Shown here in pieces: positions 49,777 to 59,079 of a DNA stretch of 64,000 bases (position 1 is its first letter; each line of letters begins with the position of its first letter). A program made the position numbers and the translations under genes. This DNA comes from Bacillus sp. RO3 (GTDB lineage Bacteria > Bacillota > Bacilli > Bacillales > Bacillaceae_B). The DNA is taken from the NCBI RefSeq assembly GCF_012911895.1, contig NZ_JAAXCV010000020.1, positions 102,331 to 166,330 of the forward strand, in the 5' to 3' direction. The notes below the pieces were generated by a model. The model was not told the DNA's origin and ran no database searches. It saw only the letters and a program-made list of their open reading frames with translations.

Positions 49777-50076
49777 TTAACGTAAGAATGGGGCTATAAC
49801 AAGCAGCAACGTTGAACATGTGAGTAAAGAGATGCTTACTTTTCTTGAAAGCTTTCTTGTCTGTTTATAAAAGCCAGAAAATTGAAGGATATTTCTATAT
49901 AAGACGTAAAGAAAAATAATGATTGCCAATCCGACTACCCAACCACCCAAAGTCTCATCTACATTGATCCCGATACTGGCATAAAAGAGCTTTATGGTAC
50001 CTCCAAACAACGCACCCAATACAAAGAACAGGATAATGATCCGAAATATCTCCATCACCATTCTCAATCTTTTCAT
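49777..50076 (-). CDS. Three-helix membrane protein
   Basis: 99 residues, helices about 9-29, 43-60 and 80-97. AAAAGG lies directly before ATG 50076 and better spaced before TTG 50067; start uncertain. Unknown. Confidence 0.6.
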   Translation of the reverse strand: MKRLRMVMEIFRIIILFFVLGALFGGTIKLFYASIGINVDETLGGWVVGLAIIIFLYVLYRNILQFSGFYKQTRKLSRKVSISLLTCSTLLLVIAPFLR

Positions 50077-50187
50077 TCCTTTTCATTTTACTTTTTTGGC
50101 TAAAGTGAGAGTATGTAAATTATTAAATTTGCTCCATTAGCCTGTCTTTCTAGCCAGGATGCTCACCCTAACCAATCAAGAAAAGAG

Positions 50188-50337
50188 CTATATTTCACCA
50201 GTATCTCTATAAATATAAAAAAGCAACATACCAGACCACATCCATTGACAAACAATGGATATAAAACGACCACTGTTAAAACCAATGAGAAGTCCAATCA
50301 TAATCATGAGCATACTTAAAAAAAGTTTTTCTACCAT
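50188..50337 (-). CDS. 49-residue membrane peptide
   Basis: ATG 50337 with AAGGGAG; two short hydrophobic segments and GFNSGRFISIVCQWMW. Upstream frame to 50403 lies inside a family B palindrome. Unknown. Confidence 0.5.
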   Translation of the reverse strand: MVEKLFLSMLMIMIGLLIGFNSGRFISIVCQWMWSGMLLFYIYRDTGEI

Positions 50338-50366
50338 AATAAACTCCCTTGTCAGCTTGGGTAACA

Positions 50367-50414
50367 GGGGGACGTTTCTCATTCTACTCTTTTGGTAGAG
50401 CAAGAACCGTCCCT
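50367..50414. repeat. Family B palindrome
   Basis: GGGGGACGTTTCTCATTC... with GTAGAGCAAGAACCGTCCC; imperfect on the left side. Confidence 0.75.
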
Positions 50415-50423
50415 GTTTACTCG

Positions 50424-50936
50424 CTACCTTAAAATCTTATAATAATAAACCGTCGTATCCAATTTCCCGCCTTCAGACTGGGCATAGTGAGGAATCCGCC
50501 CGGCTTCGATGAAATTCAGAGATTGATAGAGCCTGTTGGACGGATCCCCTTCCCTTGTATCCAGAACGATTAACGAACGGTGATGCTCCCTCGCCAGCTC
50601 CTCTGCCTTCGTCATGAGCATGCGGCCGATGCCTCTCCGTTGATATCCCGGGTGTGTCATCAGTTTGGCGATTTCACATCGATGAGTGGCGTTGGGCTTG
50701 GTGGCTAATTGTACCTGAACGGTGCCAACGATGGTGTTCTTTATCCTTGCCGCTAATAAGAGATTGGAAGGTGTTATGACAGAGTCAACATACATTCTTG
50801 CCTCCACTTCCCTAAGCGGCGGTAAAAAACCGATAGACGCACCGTCATTCACCACGCTCACCAGCAGTTCTGCCAGCTGGTTCAGATCCTCTGGGCTAAG
50901 AGTATCAATCGTTTCAATCTTGATTTCTTCATTCAT
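50424..50936 (-). CDS. GNAT acetyltransferase
   Basis: 170 residues: IAKLMTHPGYQRRGIGRMLM with the QRRGIGR acetyl-CoA loop and LDTREGDPSNRLYQSLNF. Start ATG 50936 with GAGGTG; the longer frame to 51056 runs into a repeat. Such Bacillus GNATs acetylate small amines; substrate unknown. Confidence 0.85.
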   Translation of the reverse strand: MNEEIKIETIDTLSPEDLNQLAELLVSVVNDGASIGFLPPLREVEARMYVDSVITPSNLLLAARIKNTIVGTVQVQLATKPNATHRCEIAKLMTHPGYQRRGIGRMLMTKAEELAREHHRSLIVLDTREGDPSNRLYQSLNFIEAGRIPHYAQSEGGKLDTTVYYYKILR

Positions 50937-51008
50937 ACTTGCACCTCGGAAGATAGTTTTTATCTTTTTTAGGTTCTTTTCGTAACCATTGTTGCTATCC
51001 TCAAGAAG

Positions 51009-51126
51009 AAAGTAGAAGGTGATTTCCGCGGGGCTGGCGGTGAGCCTCCTCGGCAAGCCTCCGGGGTCTCACCTGTCCAGCTATTCCCGCTGGAGTCGAG
51101 CATCCTTCCGCTCCAATCAACTTTCT
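51009..51126. repeat. Family C GC-rich long palindrome, copy 2
   Basis: GAGCCTCCTCGG, GGGGTCTCACC, GAGTCGAGCATCC and CAATCAACTTTC shared with 20959-21107. The similarity extends downstream (51150-51310) to matching sequence around 21150-21300. Confidence 0.75.
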
Positions 51127-51324
51127 AAGTATGTGACATACACTTCACAACAAAAGGGTAGTAAACAACCTCAACTTAAGAATTGGAGATTGCATGTCTC
51201 TTTGTGACAGGGTTCATTAACTCAGATGCTCCAATTCAACATAGGGCATCTATTTATTCACAAAGCCTTGAAGAGCTTAGTGTAAGAAGCAACCATCTTT
51301 GCGAATAGCGCTGCTCGAAATCCA

Positions 51325-51891
51325 TTATATAGGATGGACGTCAATGTTATGCCAAATGCTTTTCCACTTTTTCTTCATGATTCTCGTCTCATAAATGGCC
51401 GCCCGCTCTGTCGTCTCCTGGAAAAACGGGGTCGGCTTCAACTGCAGCTGCACTACATCCTCTACACCCCAGGGAGCAGTAAGGATCAGGTTGTTAGTCT
51501 TGTCTACCTTCACCCCGAGAGCTGTTGCCGTTTCTGGAAACTTGGAAATGGCATCCTCACAAGAATGATAAGGTGGGATATCGTTGATCCGATGCATCCG
51601 TGCTTGATTTTTGACGGACCATGGGACGTCAGGCAGAATCGCTTTCAACTCTGCCTCCAGTCTTTTTTCCGTTTTTTCATCCACCTGTGTATCGTCAAAA
51701 TAGATCACATCCACATCGGGAATCAGCGTTCTTTCATCAAACCCGTGTAATGTGTCCCAGATTTTAGATCGTACGAACCCGGCACAGATCCACCAATCCG
51801 GCAAGTCCAGTTTGCCTGCAGCCTTGATGATCTCCATCATGCGATCATCCTGTTGAATGAGGCTTACTATATCTTCTTTGTTCCTTAACAT
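51325..51891 (-). CDS. Nucleotidyltransferase family protein (DUF925-like)
   Basis: 188 residues. WWICAGFVRSKIWDTLHGF and IPDVDVIYFDD give the G...R and DxD of polymerase-beta-type nucleotidyltransferases in the NTP_transf_6/DUF925 family. ATG 51891 with GGGGGAG. Cellular role unknown. Confidence 0.82.
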   Translation of the reverse strand: MLRNKEDIVSLIQQDDRMMEIIKAAGKLDLPDWWICAGFVRSKIWDTLHGFDERTLIPDVDVIYFDDTQVDEKTEKRLEAELKAILPDVPWSVKNQARMHRINDIPPYHSCEDAISKFPETATALGVKVDKTNNLILTAPWGVEDVVQLQLKPTPFFQETTERAAIYETRIMKKKWKSIWHNIDVHPI

Positions 51892-51964
51892 GTGATCTCC
51901 CCCGCCTTTTAACATGTCATACCAAGATCAACCAATTCGAAGATGACCACACGGTTTCCTTTCC

Positions 51965-52285
51965 CTATTCAGGAAGCTCTTTCGCTTCAAAAAGTGATTT
52001 GTATGTCCCCATGAGTATGATAATGACAGATGCACAAAGCACCACCGTTACATCCACATGATCGTATATCCCCGCCATAAATACACCTGCTACCATCACA
52101 GAAGCGTATAGAAAGAACATACCTTTATTCACTTTTTTTCTGTAAACGTTTAGGAGGATATCTGAAGCAGCAAGTACTAGAAATACGATTCTCGTATAAA
52201 AATAGGGTTCATAAAAGAACAAACTAATCCCTATGAGAAGCAAGACGATAGAATTGATCATGATTGTCCACTTTATGTCTTTCAT
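51965..52285 (-). CDS. Four-helix membrane protein
   Basis: 106 residues, helices about 7-23, 31-46, 54-71 and 78-95. RBS GGGGAAA before ATG 52285. Unknown. Confidence 0.6.
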   Translation of the reverse strand: MKDIKWTIMINSIVLLLIGISLFFYEPYFYTRIVFLVLAASDILLNVYRKKVNKGMFFLYASVMVAGVFMAGIYDHVDVTVVLCASVIIILMGTYKSLFEAKELPE

Positions 52286-52708
52286 GCTGATTTCCCCGCT
52301 TTCATTTCTTATATTTACCTTTCCATTCTCTGTATTTGGTAAGCCCGGGACATTCCCTTCCTTTTCATTCTACCATCTATTTCCTTCCACACCCCTCTCC
52401 TTCATTCCTGCTTTACAGTCATAAATGTAGTGCACGCTGCACGATGTCATCCAATTTTTCTCCAAATGCCGGCTGGATCTTTTTAATTGACTGCTAAACA
52501 GCAGGATGTTATATTTTTATATGTTTAAAAGCTTAAACACATAGAAATAAGGTGTGGTTAAAAAGACTTTGGATCTCTTTGAACAGTGCACACCACATGC
52601 AAAAGCACACGGCCTGATCGTATGAGAAAACGGAGTGCACGGGCGGAAGAGGTAAAAATGAACTGTGATGTATAACCTCTACACGAGATAAGAAAGGAAG
52701 GAAAAAAG
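52286..52708. other. Intergenic stretch before the SDR gene
   Basis: No convincing gene. A palindrome TGTTTAA-AAGC-TTAAACA lies at about 52519-52536. A ribosome site AAAGGAAGG precedes the next gene. Otherwise nothing seen. Confidence 0.5.
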
Positions 52709-53485
52709 ATGAAAACAGCACTGATAACAGGAGCTTCTACAGGTATTGGCAAGCAATTCGCCTATTCGTATGCGGAGCAGGGATACCATGTCATTTTGGT
52801 CTCCCGATCCGTGGATAAACTACATCAACTGGCAAGGGACATCGAGGATAAGCACGGGGTGAAGACGTATGTCATCCCCAAGGATTTAAGCCGGGAGTGG
52901 GCGGCTAAGGAAGTGTATGATGAGGTTCATGAGAAGGGTCTGTCCATTGATACACTTGTCAATAATGCGGGTGCCGGAACCACCGGGGAACTCCTGGAGA
53001 ACACGGCTGAACGAAATCATCAACAGGTGATGCTGAATGTGAATGCTGTTGTGAATATGACCCATTTGTTTTTGGAGGATATGGTTCAAACCGGGCGGGG
53101 AGAGATCATCAATGTGGCGTCCATGGCTTCCTTTCAACCGATCCCCTATATGTCCATCTATGCGGCCACCAAAGCCTTTGTCCTATCTTTTACAGAAGGA
53201 CTGCATGAAGAATACAAACAGAAAGGGATACACATTATGGCCGTATGCCCTGGCAACACCGAAACAGAATTCTTCAACGAAGCCCCTGATTCCATTAAAG
53301 TAGGAAAAATGAGAACGTCGAAGCAGGTGGTGGAAACAACGTTTAAAGCCCTCTCCAAGAAAAGAAGCCATGTCATTGACGGGAAACTTAATGCCATCAC
53401 GGCATTATTACCACGCTTTCTGCCAAGGAAAGCAGTCGTGGGTGTGAGTGCTTCATTGATGAAAAAAAGCATGAAGCGGAAATAA
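52709..53485 (+). CDS. Short-chain dehydrogenase/reductase
   Basis: 258 residues with TGASTGIG (cofactor loop), NNAGAG, catalytic serine in NVASMASF and YAATK (Tyr/Lys). Basic residues after strand 2 (SRSVDKL) favour NADPH. Classical SDR of the DltE/YqjQ-like group; substrate unknown. Terminator at 53500-53533. Confidence 0.88.
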   Translation: MKTALITGASTGIGKQFAYSYAEQGYHVILVSRSVDKLHQLARDIEDKHGVKTYVIPKDLSREWAAKEVYDEVHEKGLSIDTLVNNAGAGTTGELLENTAERNHQQVMLNVNAVVNMTHLFLEDMVQTGRGEIINVASMASFQPIPYMSIYAATKAFVLSFTEGLHEEYKQKGIHIMAVCPGNTETEFFNEAPDSIKVGKMRTSKQVVETTFKALSKKRSHVIDGKLNAITALLPRFLPRKAVVGVSASLMKKSMKRK

Positions 53486-53499
53486 TGTGGGAGACCAGG

Positions 53500-53533
53500 A
53501 AGCAGGGGAGCGTTCTCTTGCTTCTTTTTTTAT
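53500..53533 (+). terminator. Terminator after the SDR gene
   Basis: GAAGCA and TGCTTC arms with inner pairing, followed by T7. Confidence 0.75.
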
Positions 53534-53623
53534 CGTCTTCAAAAGCCGGTTAGAAGGATTCTTCCGAATATGTTAAAATAAACCAATCCGGACATTTTCA
53601 CATAAAAGATTGGAGCTGTAAAA

Positions 53624-54226
53624 ATGAAAAAATCAAACGTCGCCGTGGCACCCATACTGACAATGTCTCTCGTCCTCATGTCTGCTTGTGGTTCTTCTCC
53701 TGAAGAGAGTGCTTCGAATGACACGATCCCGGCAAGTACAAGTGAATCACCTGCAGAAAACCAAGAGAATCATCAACAGGAAGATGCATCCATGGAAGAA
53801 AGCAACACTCAAGCGGACAGTGGCGAGGAAGAAAATCCTCCTCCCGTAACGAAGGTAGCCGGAAAAGAAGAATACTTGAACAAACTCGACAACATCCAAA
53901 AAGAACTGGATGCCATGCCTGATAAGAAGGATTCGGACAAAGGTGTTACCAACGCCATGAAAAATGTGTATGGAAAGTCTTATGAAATGTATGACCAGGC
54001 TCTGAATGACCTTTATGCTGTGCTGAAAAAAGAACTGTCTTCAGAAGTCATGAAGGAGTTACAAGCCGAACAAGTGAAATGGATTAAGGAAAAAGAAGAT
54101 CGAGCCCATGAAGAAAGACTGAAATATGAAGGGGGAACGTTTGAACATGTGGCGTTTTACATCTCTTTATATGAGTCGACGAAGGAAAGATGTTATGAGC
54201 TGGTGAATGGGTATATGGTGGAGTAG
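53624..54226 (+). CDS. Lipoprotein with LprI/DUF1311-like domain
   Basis: 200 residues: lipobox MSAC (C22), a 55-residue Ser/Glu/Asn-rich linker, then a helical domain with YDQALNDLYAVLKKELSSE, LQAEQVKWIKEKEDRA and YISLYESTKERCYELVNGY, as in lysozyme-inhibitor LprI/DUF1311 domains. Exposed on the cell surface; may inhibit lysozyme, unproven here. Confidence 0.82.
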   Translation: MKKSNVAVAPILTMSLVLMSACGSSPEESASNDTIPASTSESPAENQENHQQEDASMEESNTQADSGEEENPPPVTKVAGKEEYLNKLDNIQKELDAMPDKKDSDKGVTNAMKNVYGKSYEMYDQALNDLYAVLKKELSSEVMKELQAEQVKWIKEKEDRAHEERLKYEGGTFEHVAFYISLYESTKERCYELVNGYMVE

Positions 54227-54302
54227 AGAGGGTATTCAAGTGAAGGGTTGAAACCTGCTTTTGAACATAAATTTCACCTGGACAACCCTCTCGTTTGACC
54301 GA

Positions 54303-54776
54303 TCAATCCACATATTTACTAAATAACACTCTGTCCTGACCCGGTCCGTCATAATGACTGTTTACTTCAACACCATCGATTTGTTTATCTCCCTTTTCTA
54401 TGCTGAAGCCCATCTTGAGGTGGTAGGCAATGGACGCTTTATTTACAGGAGAGGTTACACAGCGGATCATATGACGGCCATTTTGTTTAACAAGATGGGT
54501 AAACCGATCGTAAAGTGCCGTTCCAATGGCATGCTGCCTCCATTCAGGATGAACCCCGACAAAGTGGATATAGGACTCATCAGGATTGGACTGGGAGAGA
54601 AACCCGATTAGAAAGCCTACGATTTCCCCGTCCTTTTCTGCAATCAGACTCGTATCTTGAAAGTGGTCAAAGAACAACTTCGGTAGCATATCAGACATCT
54701 GCCTCCCTCCCCACCACTCATTGATCAAAGGAGATATCGCATAGTAGTCTGCTCCTTTTACAAAACGGATGTTCAA
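54303..54776 (-). CDS. GNAT acetyltransferase
   Basis: 157 residues; IHFVGVHPEWRQHAIGTALYDRF (RQHAIG acetyl-CoA loop) and VNKASIAYHLKMGFSIE. TTG 54776 has AAAGGAG upstream, preferred to ATG 54803. Substrate unknown. Confidence 0.85.
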   Translation of the reverse strand: MNIRFVKGADYYAISPLINEWWGGRQMSDMLPKLFFDHFQDTSLIAEKDGEIVGFLIGFLSQSNPDESYIHFVGVHPEWRQHAIGTALYDRFTHLVKQNGRHMIRCVTSPVNKASIAYHLKMGFSIEKGDKQIDGVEVNSHYDGPGQDRVLFSKYVD

Positions 54777-55039
54777 TGTATCAGCTCCTTTATTGGTTTC
54801 CATTTCTCCTTAACCCTCGAACCAAACCACTTCAACATTTTACCATATTCCTTCTACTTAAATGGAAATATGGCCTAAACATCCACCAATACACGATGAG
54901 GGCACGGTCACCGGGTATGGGCCTTTACCTTCCGTTTACAATCACTCAACAATATCTTAATAGTACGATGATATGATAATGGTTCTGTTATTTTTTTAAC
55001 AAAACATCCATTCAACATGAACAACCAGGAGGATTCAGA

Positions 55040-55234
55040 TTGCTATTCCCAGTCATTCAAGGACCTTTTTCCAATCGAAAACACGCTATAAAGAATGCTA
55101 AAGTGACAGAATGCGGGATCCCCTATCCTGATTTTTTTGAAACTATCCAGTCGGCCAGAAAGGCCATTCTCTTTAAAGAGATACAGGACATTACGTGTAC
55201 TTCCTGTAAGGAGAAGATCGAAAACCTTATTTGA
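55040..55234 (+). CDS. 64-residue protein with CxxC, unknown
   Basis: TTG 55040 with AGGAGG; ends DITCTSCKEKIENLI, a CxxC that could bind metal. Terminator ATCTGCC/GGGCAGAT with T7 follows at 55238-55266. Unrecognised. Confidence 0.5.
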   Translation: MLFPVIQGPFSNRKHAIKNAKVTECGIPYPDFFETIQSARKAILFKEIQDITCTSCKEKIENLI

Positions 55235-55237
55235 TCA

Positions 55238-55266
55238 TCTGCCTCTAGTAGGGGCAGATTTTTTTA
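55238..55266 (+). terminator. Terminator after 55040-55234
   Basis: ATCTGCC and GGCAGAT arms and T7. Confidence 0.85.
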
Positions 55267-55344
55267 TATATAAGAAAGTAAACAATTCTTTCCATCTGCC
55301 GATATTACAATTGCTTAAGACTGCACGCAAAGAGAGGAGCACGT

Positions 55345-57030
55345 ATGAACATCAAGACCAAGCTACTGGGAATCATATCAATATTCGTTATGGCCATTAT
55401 CCTGATTGGAGGCTCGTCTGTTTTCATCATTACTTCAACAATGAAGAACAATGACGTCCTGAAGGATAAGATGGAGGTTCAGAAGGAAGTGAAACACATT
55501 CAATACCGCCTGGCTGGTTTATCCAATGATGAGCGTGGATTTATCATTACAGGAGATCAGCAGTTTGTGGAAGGGATGAACGAAAAGGCGGAGGATATTT
55601 TCACAAGTATAGAAGGGTTAAGAAGCCTCGTACATAAGGAAGAGTATCTTGAAAATATCGAAGACATCCAGAACAACTTCACGGATTACTGGTCGATCAA
55701 TCAACAAGTGGTGGACACCTATACCACCAACCCGGAAAGTGCCCGTTCCCTCCATTTCGGTGAGGAACGATCGTTGAGAAAAGAGGTCCTTGACCCATCG
55801 GTGAACGAGCTGGTGGATCAATTGAATCAAGATGTAGAAAGTCTGAAAGGGACGATCCAGACGAATGGATCCCTGAGTCAAACGCTTATCATCATGGTCA
55901 CCGTCGCTTCTATCTTAATCGGAGTGATCTTGAGCATCGTGCTGTTAAGGTCCATTCTCCTTCCTTTAAGGAGCCTGACGAAACAATTTGACCAACTGGC
56001 TCACGGTGATGCGGATTTAACAAAGAAAGTCATGGTGAAAACGAAGGACGAGTTCGGTCAGCTGGCGAGCTCCTTTAATGCCTTCTTGCATTCATTAACC
56101 GGAATCGTGAAAAGCATCAACGATTCTTCTGAACAGGTTGCTGCATCGTCAGAAGAACTATCTGCCACGGCTGGTGAATCGACTTCTACTTCCAGCCAGA
56201 TTTCAGAATCCATGCATTCGATTGCAAGGAGGAGCACACAGCAATGGGAGATGACGGAAAAAAGCTCGGCCTCGATCCATGAATTGCTGGAAAGCACCTC
56301 AACCTTGGCTGCGAACACCAACAGCATTGCGACGTTATCGACTTCCATGAGGGAGAAGGCGGAGGTCGGATCGGATTCTGTTCATAAGATGGTCAGCCAA
56401 ATGAACTTCATCGATCATTCGGTTGAATCCGCAGGCAAAGGCCTTCAATCTCTGGTTACGAGCACGACAGAAATCAGTGACATCTCTTCCCTGATCACGG
56501 AAATATCCGAGCAGACCAATCTGTTGGCCCTCAATGCAGCCATTGAAGCAGCGAGAGCCGGGGAACACGGAAAAGGATTCGCCGTCGTGACCGAAGAGGT
56601 ACGCAAATTAGCCGACCAGTCCAATCAATCGGCGAATCATATTAAGAATTTGGTGGGAACGATTCAGCAGGAGTCCGTCGAAACCGAAAACAATATAAAG
56701 GTCGTCCGGGATAACGTCCGCTCTGGCCTGACCCTATCGGAAGAAGCCACCGGGAACTTCACAGAAATACTCGACCTGGTGGAGCAAGTGTCTTCGCAAA
56801 TTCAAGAAGTCGCCGCCACCACCCAGCAGCTGACTTCAGGTGTGGAAGTCGTTCAACAGACCATCGACACACTCGCGGTGGGAACAAAGGAAACTTCAGC
56901 AGGCACAGAAGAAATCTCTGCTTCTGTCCGGGAGCAGCTGGGTTCCATGGAAGAAATATCCCATGCCGCCGAATCCCTGTCGAAATTGGCTGAAGAGCTG
57001 CAAGGTACGATGAATCGATTTAAATATTAG
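55345..57030 (+). CDS. Methyl-accepting chemotaxis protein
   Basis: 561 residues. Helix 1 (about 8-30), a ~150-residue extracellular CHASE3-type helical sensor with [19 protein letters not shown], helix 2 (about 180-203), HAMP (about 204-258, [19 protein letters not shown]), and the signalling domain with the hairpin tip [19 protein letters not shown] and [18 protein letters not shown]. Methylation-type sites lie in the flanking helices. Senses an unknown external signal for CheA control. Single gene. Confidence 0.94.
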   Translation: MNIKTKLLGIISIFVMAIILIGGSSVFIITSTMKNNDVLKDKMEVQKEVKHIQYRLAGLSNDERGFIITGDQQFVEGMNEKAEDIFTSIEGLRSLVHKEEYLENIEDIQNNFTDYWSINQQVVDTYTTNPESARSLHFGEERSLRKEVLDPSVNELVDQLNQDVESLKGTIQTNGSLSQTLIIMVTVASILIGVILSIVLLRSILLPLRSLTKQFDQLAHGDADLTKKVMVKTKDEFGQLASSFNAFLHSLTGIVKSINDSSEQVAASSEELSATAGESTSTSSQISESMHSIARRSTQQWEMTEKSSASIHELLESTSTLAANTNSIATLSTSMREKAEVGSDSVHKMVSQMNFIDHSVESAGKGLQSLVTSTTEISDISSLITEISEQTNLLALNAAIEAARAGEHGKGFAVVTEEVRKLADQSNQSANHIKNLVGTIQQESVETENNIKVVRDNVRSGLTLSEEATGNFTEILDLVEQVSSQIQEVAATTQQLTSGVEVVQQTIDTLAVGTKETSAGTEEISASVREQLGSMEEISHAAESLSKLAEELQGTMNRFKY

Positions 57031-57036
57031 GTTCCG

Positions 57037-57089
57037 TGGGGGACAGTTTCTATTCTACTTTTTTGGAGTGGGGTGGGAACCGTCCCCTG
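57037..57089. repeat. Family B palindrome, degenerate
   Basis: GGGGGACAGTTTCTATTCTAC ... GTGGGAACCGTCCCC after the chemoreceptor gene. Confidence 0.65.
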
Positions 57090-57309
57090 TCTGTTTCTAA
57101 AGGACCAGGAAAAAAGATTCAGCCTTTGTAAAGAACGGGTATTTACAAAATTTTAACTTGTTAGAAGGTTCTTCCACCCTCTATGATTCAAGTAAAACGA
57201 ACAGAGCATCTACCCAAACCTCTCTATCTATTTTTTGCTCCACAGCTCAATATGAACATCCCATTCTCTGAGATGTTGATATAAAAAATGACCTACAGGA
57301 GGCACTTCC

Positions 57310-57933
57310 ATGCTGAAGAAATCGATGTTGTTTATGTTTGCACTGGTTCTCTCATTTGCGTTATTCCTGCCGACCGCTTTTGCATTTCCGCCGGGTACAC
57401 CGTCCAAATCCACGGCCCAGTCCCAGCTGAACTCCCTGACCGTGAAATCAGAAGGCTCCATGTCCGGCTACTCCCGGGACAAATTTCCCCACTGGATCGG
57501 GCAGGGCAACGGCTGCGACACCCGTCAGCTCGTTCTCCAGCGTGACGCCGATTACTACAGCGGCAACTGCCCGGTGACGTCGGGTAAATGGTACAGCTAT
57601 TACGACGGTGTCACGTTCTACGATCCATCCGATCTTGATATCGATCATGTCGTCCCACTCGCTGAAGCATGGCGTTCCGGTGCCAGCAGCTGGGCGACAG
57701 AGAAGCGCGAAGACTTCGCCAACGACCTCAGCGGCCCGCAGCTGATCGCCGTCAGCGCCAGCACCAACCGCTCTAAAGGAGACCAGGATCCATCCACATG
57801 GCAGCCTCCCCGTTCCGGTGCAGCCTGCGGATATTCCAAATGGTGGATCAGTACCAAGCACAAATGGGGCTTGAGCCTTCAGTCTTCAGAGAAAACAGCG
57901 CTTCAAGGGATGCTGAACAGCTGCGCTTACTGA
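57310..57933 (+). CDS. Secreted HNH-type nuclease (DUF1524/GmrSD-like)
   Basis: 207 residues. Cleavable signal peptide (about 1-25, ending AFAF), then FPHWIGQGNGCDTRQLVL, DLDIDHVVPLAEAW with catalytic D112-H113, and NDLSGPQLIAVSASTNRSKGDQDPSTW, the Asn and His-region of this HNH family. Cysteines pair-like (GC, NCP, ACG, SCAY). Likely degrades extracellular DNA. RBS GGAGG before ATG 57310. Higher GC than flanks. Confidence 0.88.
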   Translation: MLKKSMLFMFALVLSFALFLPTAFAFPPGTPSKSTAQSQLNSLTVKSEGSMSGYSRDKFPHWIGQGNGCDTRQLVLQRDADYYSGNCPVTSGKWYSYYDGVTFYDPSDLDIDHVVPLAEAWRSGASSWATEKREDFANDLSGPQLIAVSASTNRSKGDQDPSTWQPPRSGAACGYSKWWISTKHKWGLSLQSSEKTALQGMLNSCAY

Positions 57934-58003
57934 TATCAATAGAGGAAATGCCCGTAGGATTGGTTCGTACGGGCATGGTTCATACAAGATGGGAGGAATC
58001 GAG

Positions 58004-58246
58004 TTGGAGAAGAAATCAACGATTTTTATTGCGATCCACGGTGTCATGACCTCAGAAGTAGGCGTGATCAGCGGCGAGCTTGAACTTGTCACCACCTGCC
58101 ATGACGACGGCGTGCTGACACTTGCGATTACCTATGTCGGGGCTGAGGAGTGGTATACTCTTCCCGGTGAGGAGTATCGGCTGTTTGATGGGAGGGATCA
58201 TGAGGTTGTGCACAGGATGCTTGTGGCGGTGTTGGAGCGGCCATAA
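58004..58246 (+). CDS. Hypothetical 80-residue protein
   Basis: TTG 58004 with GGGAGG at good spacing. Beta-rich, no signal: STIFIAIHGVMTSEVG, LELVTTCHDDGVLTLAI, YTLPGEEYRLFDG. Follows the nuclease gene by 70 bases on the same strand; could be an immunity-like or unrelated protein. Unknown. Confidence 0.5.
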   Translation: MEKKSTIFIAIHGVMTSEVGVISGELELVTTCHDDGVLTLAITYVGAEEWYTLPGEEYRLFDGRDHEVVHRMLVAVLERP

Positions 58247-58254
58247 GGCTGGGT

Positions 58255-58302
58255 GGGGACGGTTCGTATTCTACTTTTCTGGTAGAATACGAACCGTCCC
58301 CT
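58255..58302. repeat. Family B palindrome
   Basis: GGGGACGGTTCGTATTCTAC and GTAGAATACGAACCGTCCCC around a pyrimidine loop; perfect pairing despite changed inner bases (CGTATT/AATACG in place of CTCATT/AGTGAG), a compensatory change. Confidence 0.85.
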
Positions 58303-58308
58303 GTCTAC

Positions 58309-58884
58309 TCAACTTTTCACAAACCCACCCTTAAACATTTCATACCATTCCTCAAGTTTCTCTCCTTCCAGCACACCAAGCTTACGGAGGATATCCCTGG
58401 AGAACTCCAGTGCAGCCGTGCCATTCGCTGTGATCACACAGCCGTCACTCACCGATTGCTTTTCCATATAGTGATCTTCCCCTCGGTAGTGAGGCGCTCC
58501 CTCTTTTAAATAAGAGAGTGAATTCCCCGTATGTTTATGGTCATCAAGAAATCCGTGCTCACCTAAGAACGTGGTGGCATCACAAATCGCAGCGACTGTG
58601 ATGTCCTGTTCAAAGCAATACTCCACCATTTTTTTCACCTGAACATGCTTCTCTTCTCTCCATCCCGTACCACCGGGAATGATCAGCATTTCGAATTCTG
58701 AAGGATAATCTTCTAAACAATGATCCGGCAGAACCTTTAATCCACCCATAGAAACTTTAGGCTCCTTATCAATCGCCATCGTCTCCACTTCATAACCTGT
58801 TCCTGCTTGATTGATTTCTGCTGTCACGTAGCTTGCTTCCCAGTCGGCGAAACCGTCTGTAATGAATACCAGCACTTTTTTCAT
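58309..58884 (-). CDS. DJ-1/PfpI family protein
   Basis: 191 residues. VLVFITDGFADWEAS with the conserved acidic residue, LIIPGGTGW, and the nucleophile elbow AAICDAT (C101). Class I glutamine-amidotransferase-like fold; Bacillus members are proposed stress-linked deglycases or proteases. RBS AGGAGG before ATG 58884. Confidence 0.88.
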   Translation of the reverse strand: MKKVLVFITDGFADWEASYVTAEINQAGTGYEVETMAIDKEPKVSMGGLKVLPDHCLEDYPSEFEMLIIPGGTGWREEKHVQVKKMVEYCFEQDITVAAICDATTFLGEHGFLDDHKHTGNSLSYLKEGAPHYRGEDHYMEKQSVSDGCVITANGTAALEFSRDILRKLGVLEGEKLEEWYEMFKGGFVKS

Positions 58885-59025
58885 GCGTGTGTCCTCCTTG
58901 TTTTGGATTGGAGAGGTTTAATCGTTCAGCCTATCCCTCATTATTTTTCAAGAAAATGGTTACATCTTCTCTATTTTAACACGCAGATCTCATTATCTAT
59001 CAAACTATTTTGAACATTTACAGAA

Positions 59026-59076
59026 AGGTCCGTCCCTAACACGATAGGTTGAAACGTGTTGGGGACGGACCTTATT
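59026..59076. terminator. Long palindrome related to family B, terminator-like
   Basis: AAGGTCCGTCCC and GGGACGGACCTT outer arms, AACACG/CGTGTT inner arms. Lies between PadR/HAAS module 1 and the DJ-1 gene. Confidence 0.7.
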
Positions 59077-59079
59077 TGT

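Noticed and set aside
57448..57861. Minus-strand frame opposite the secreted nuclease
   Set aside because: The plus strand encodes a signal peptide and HNH motif; this frame is a GC-bias shadow.
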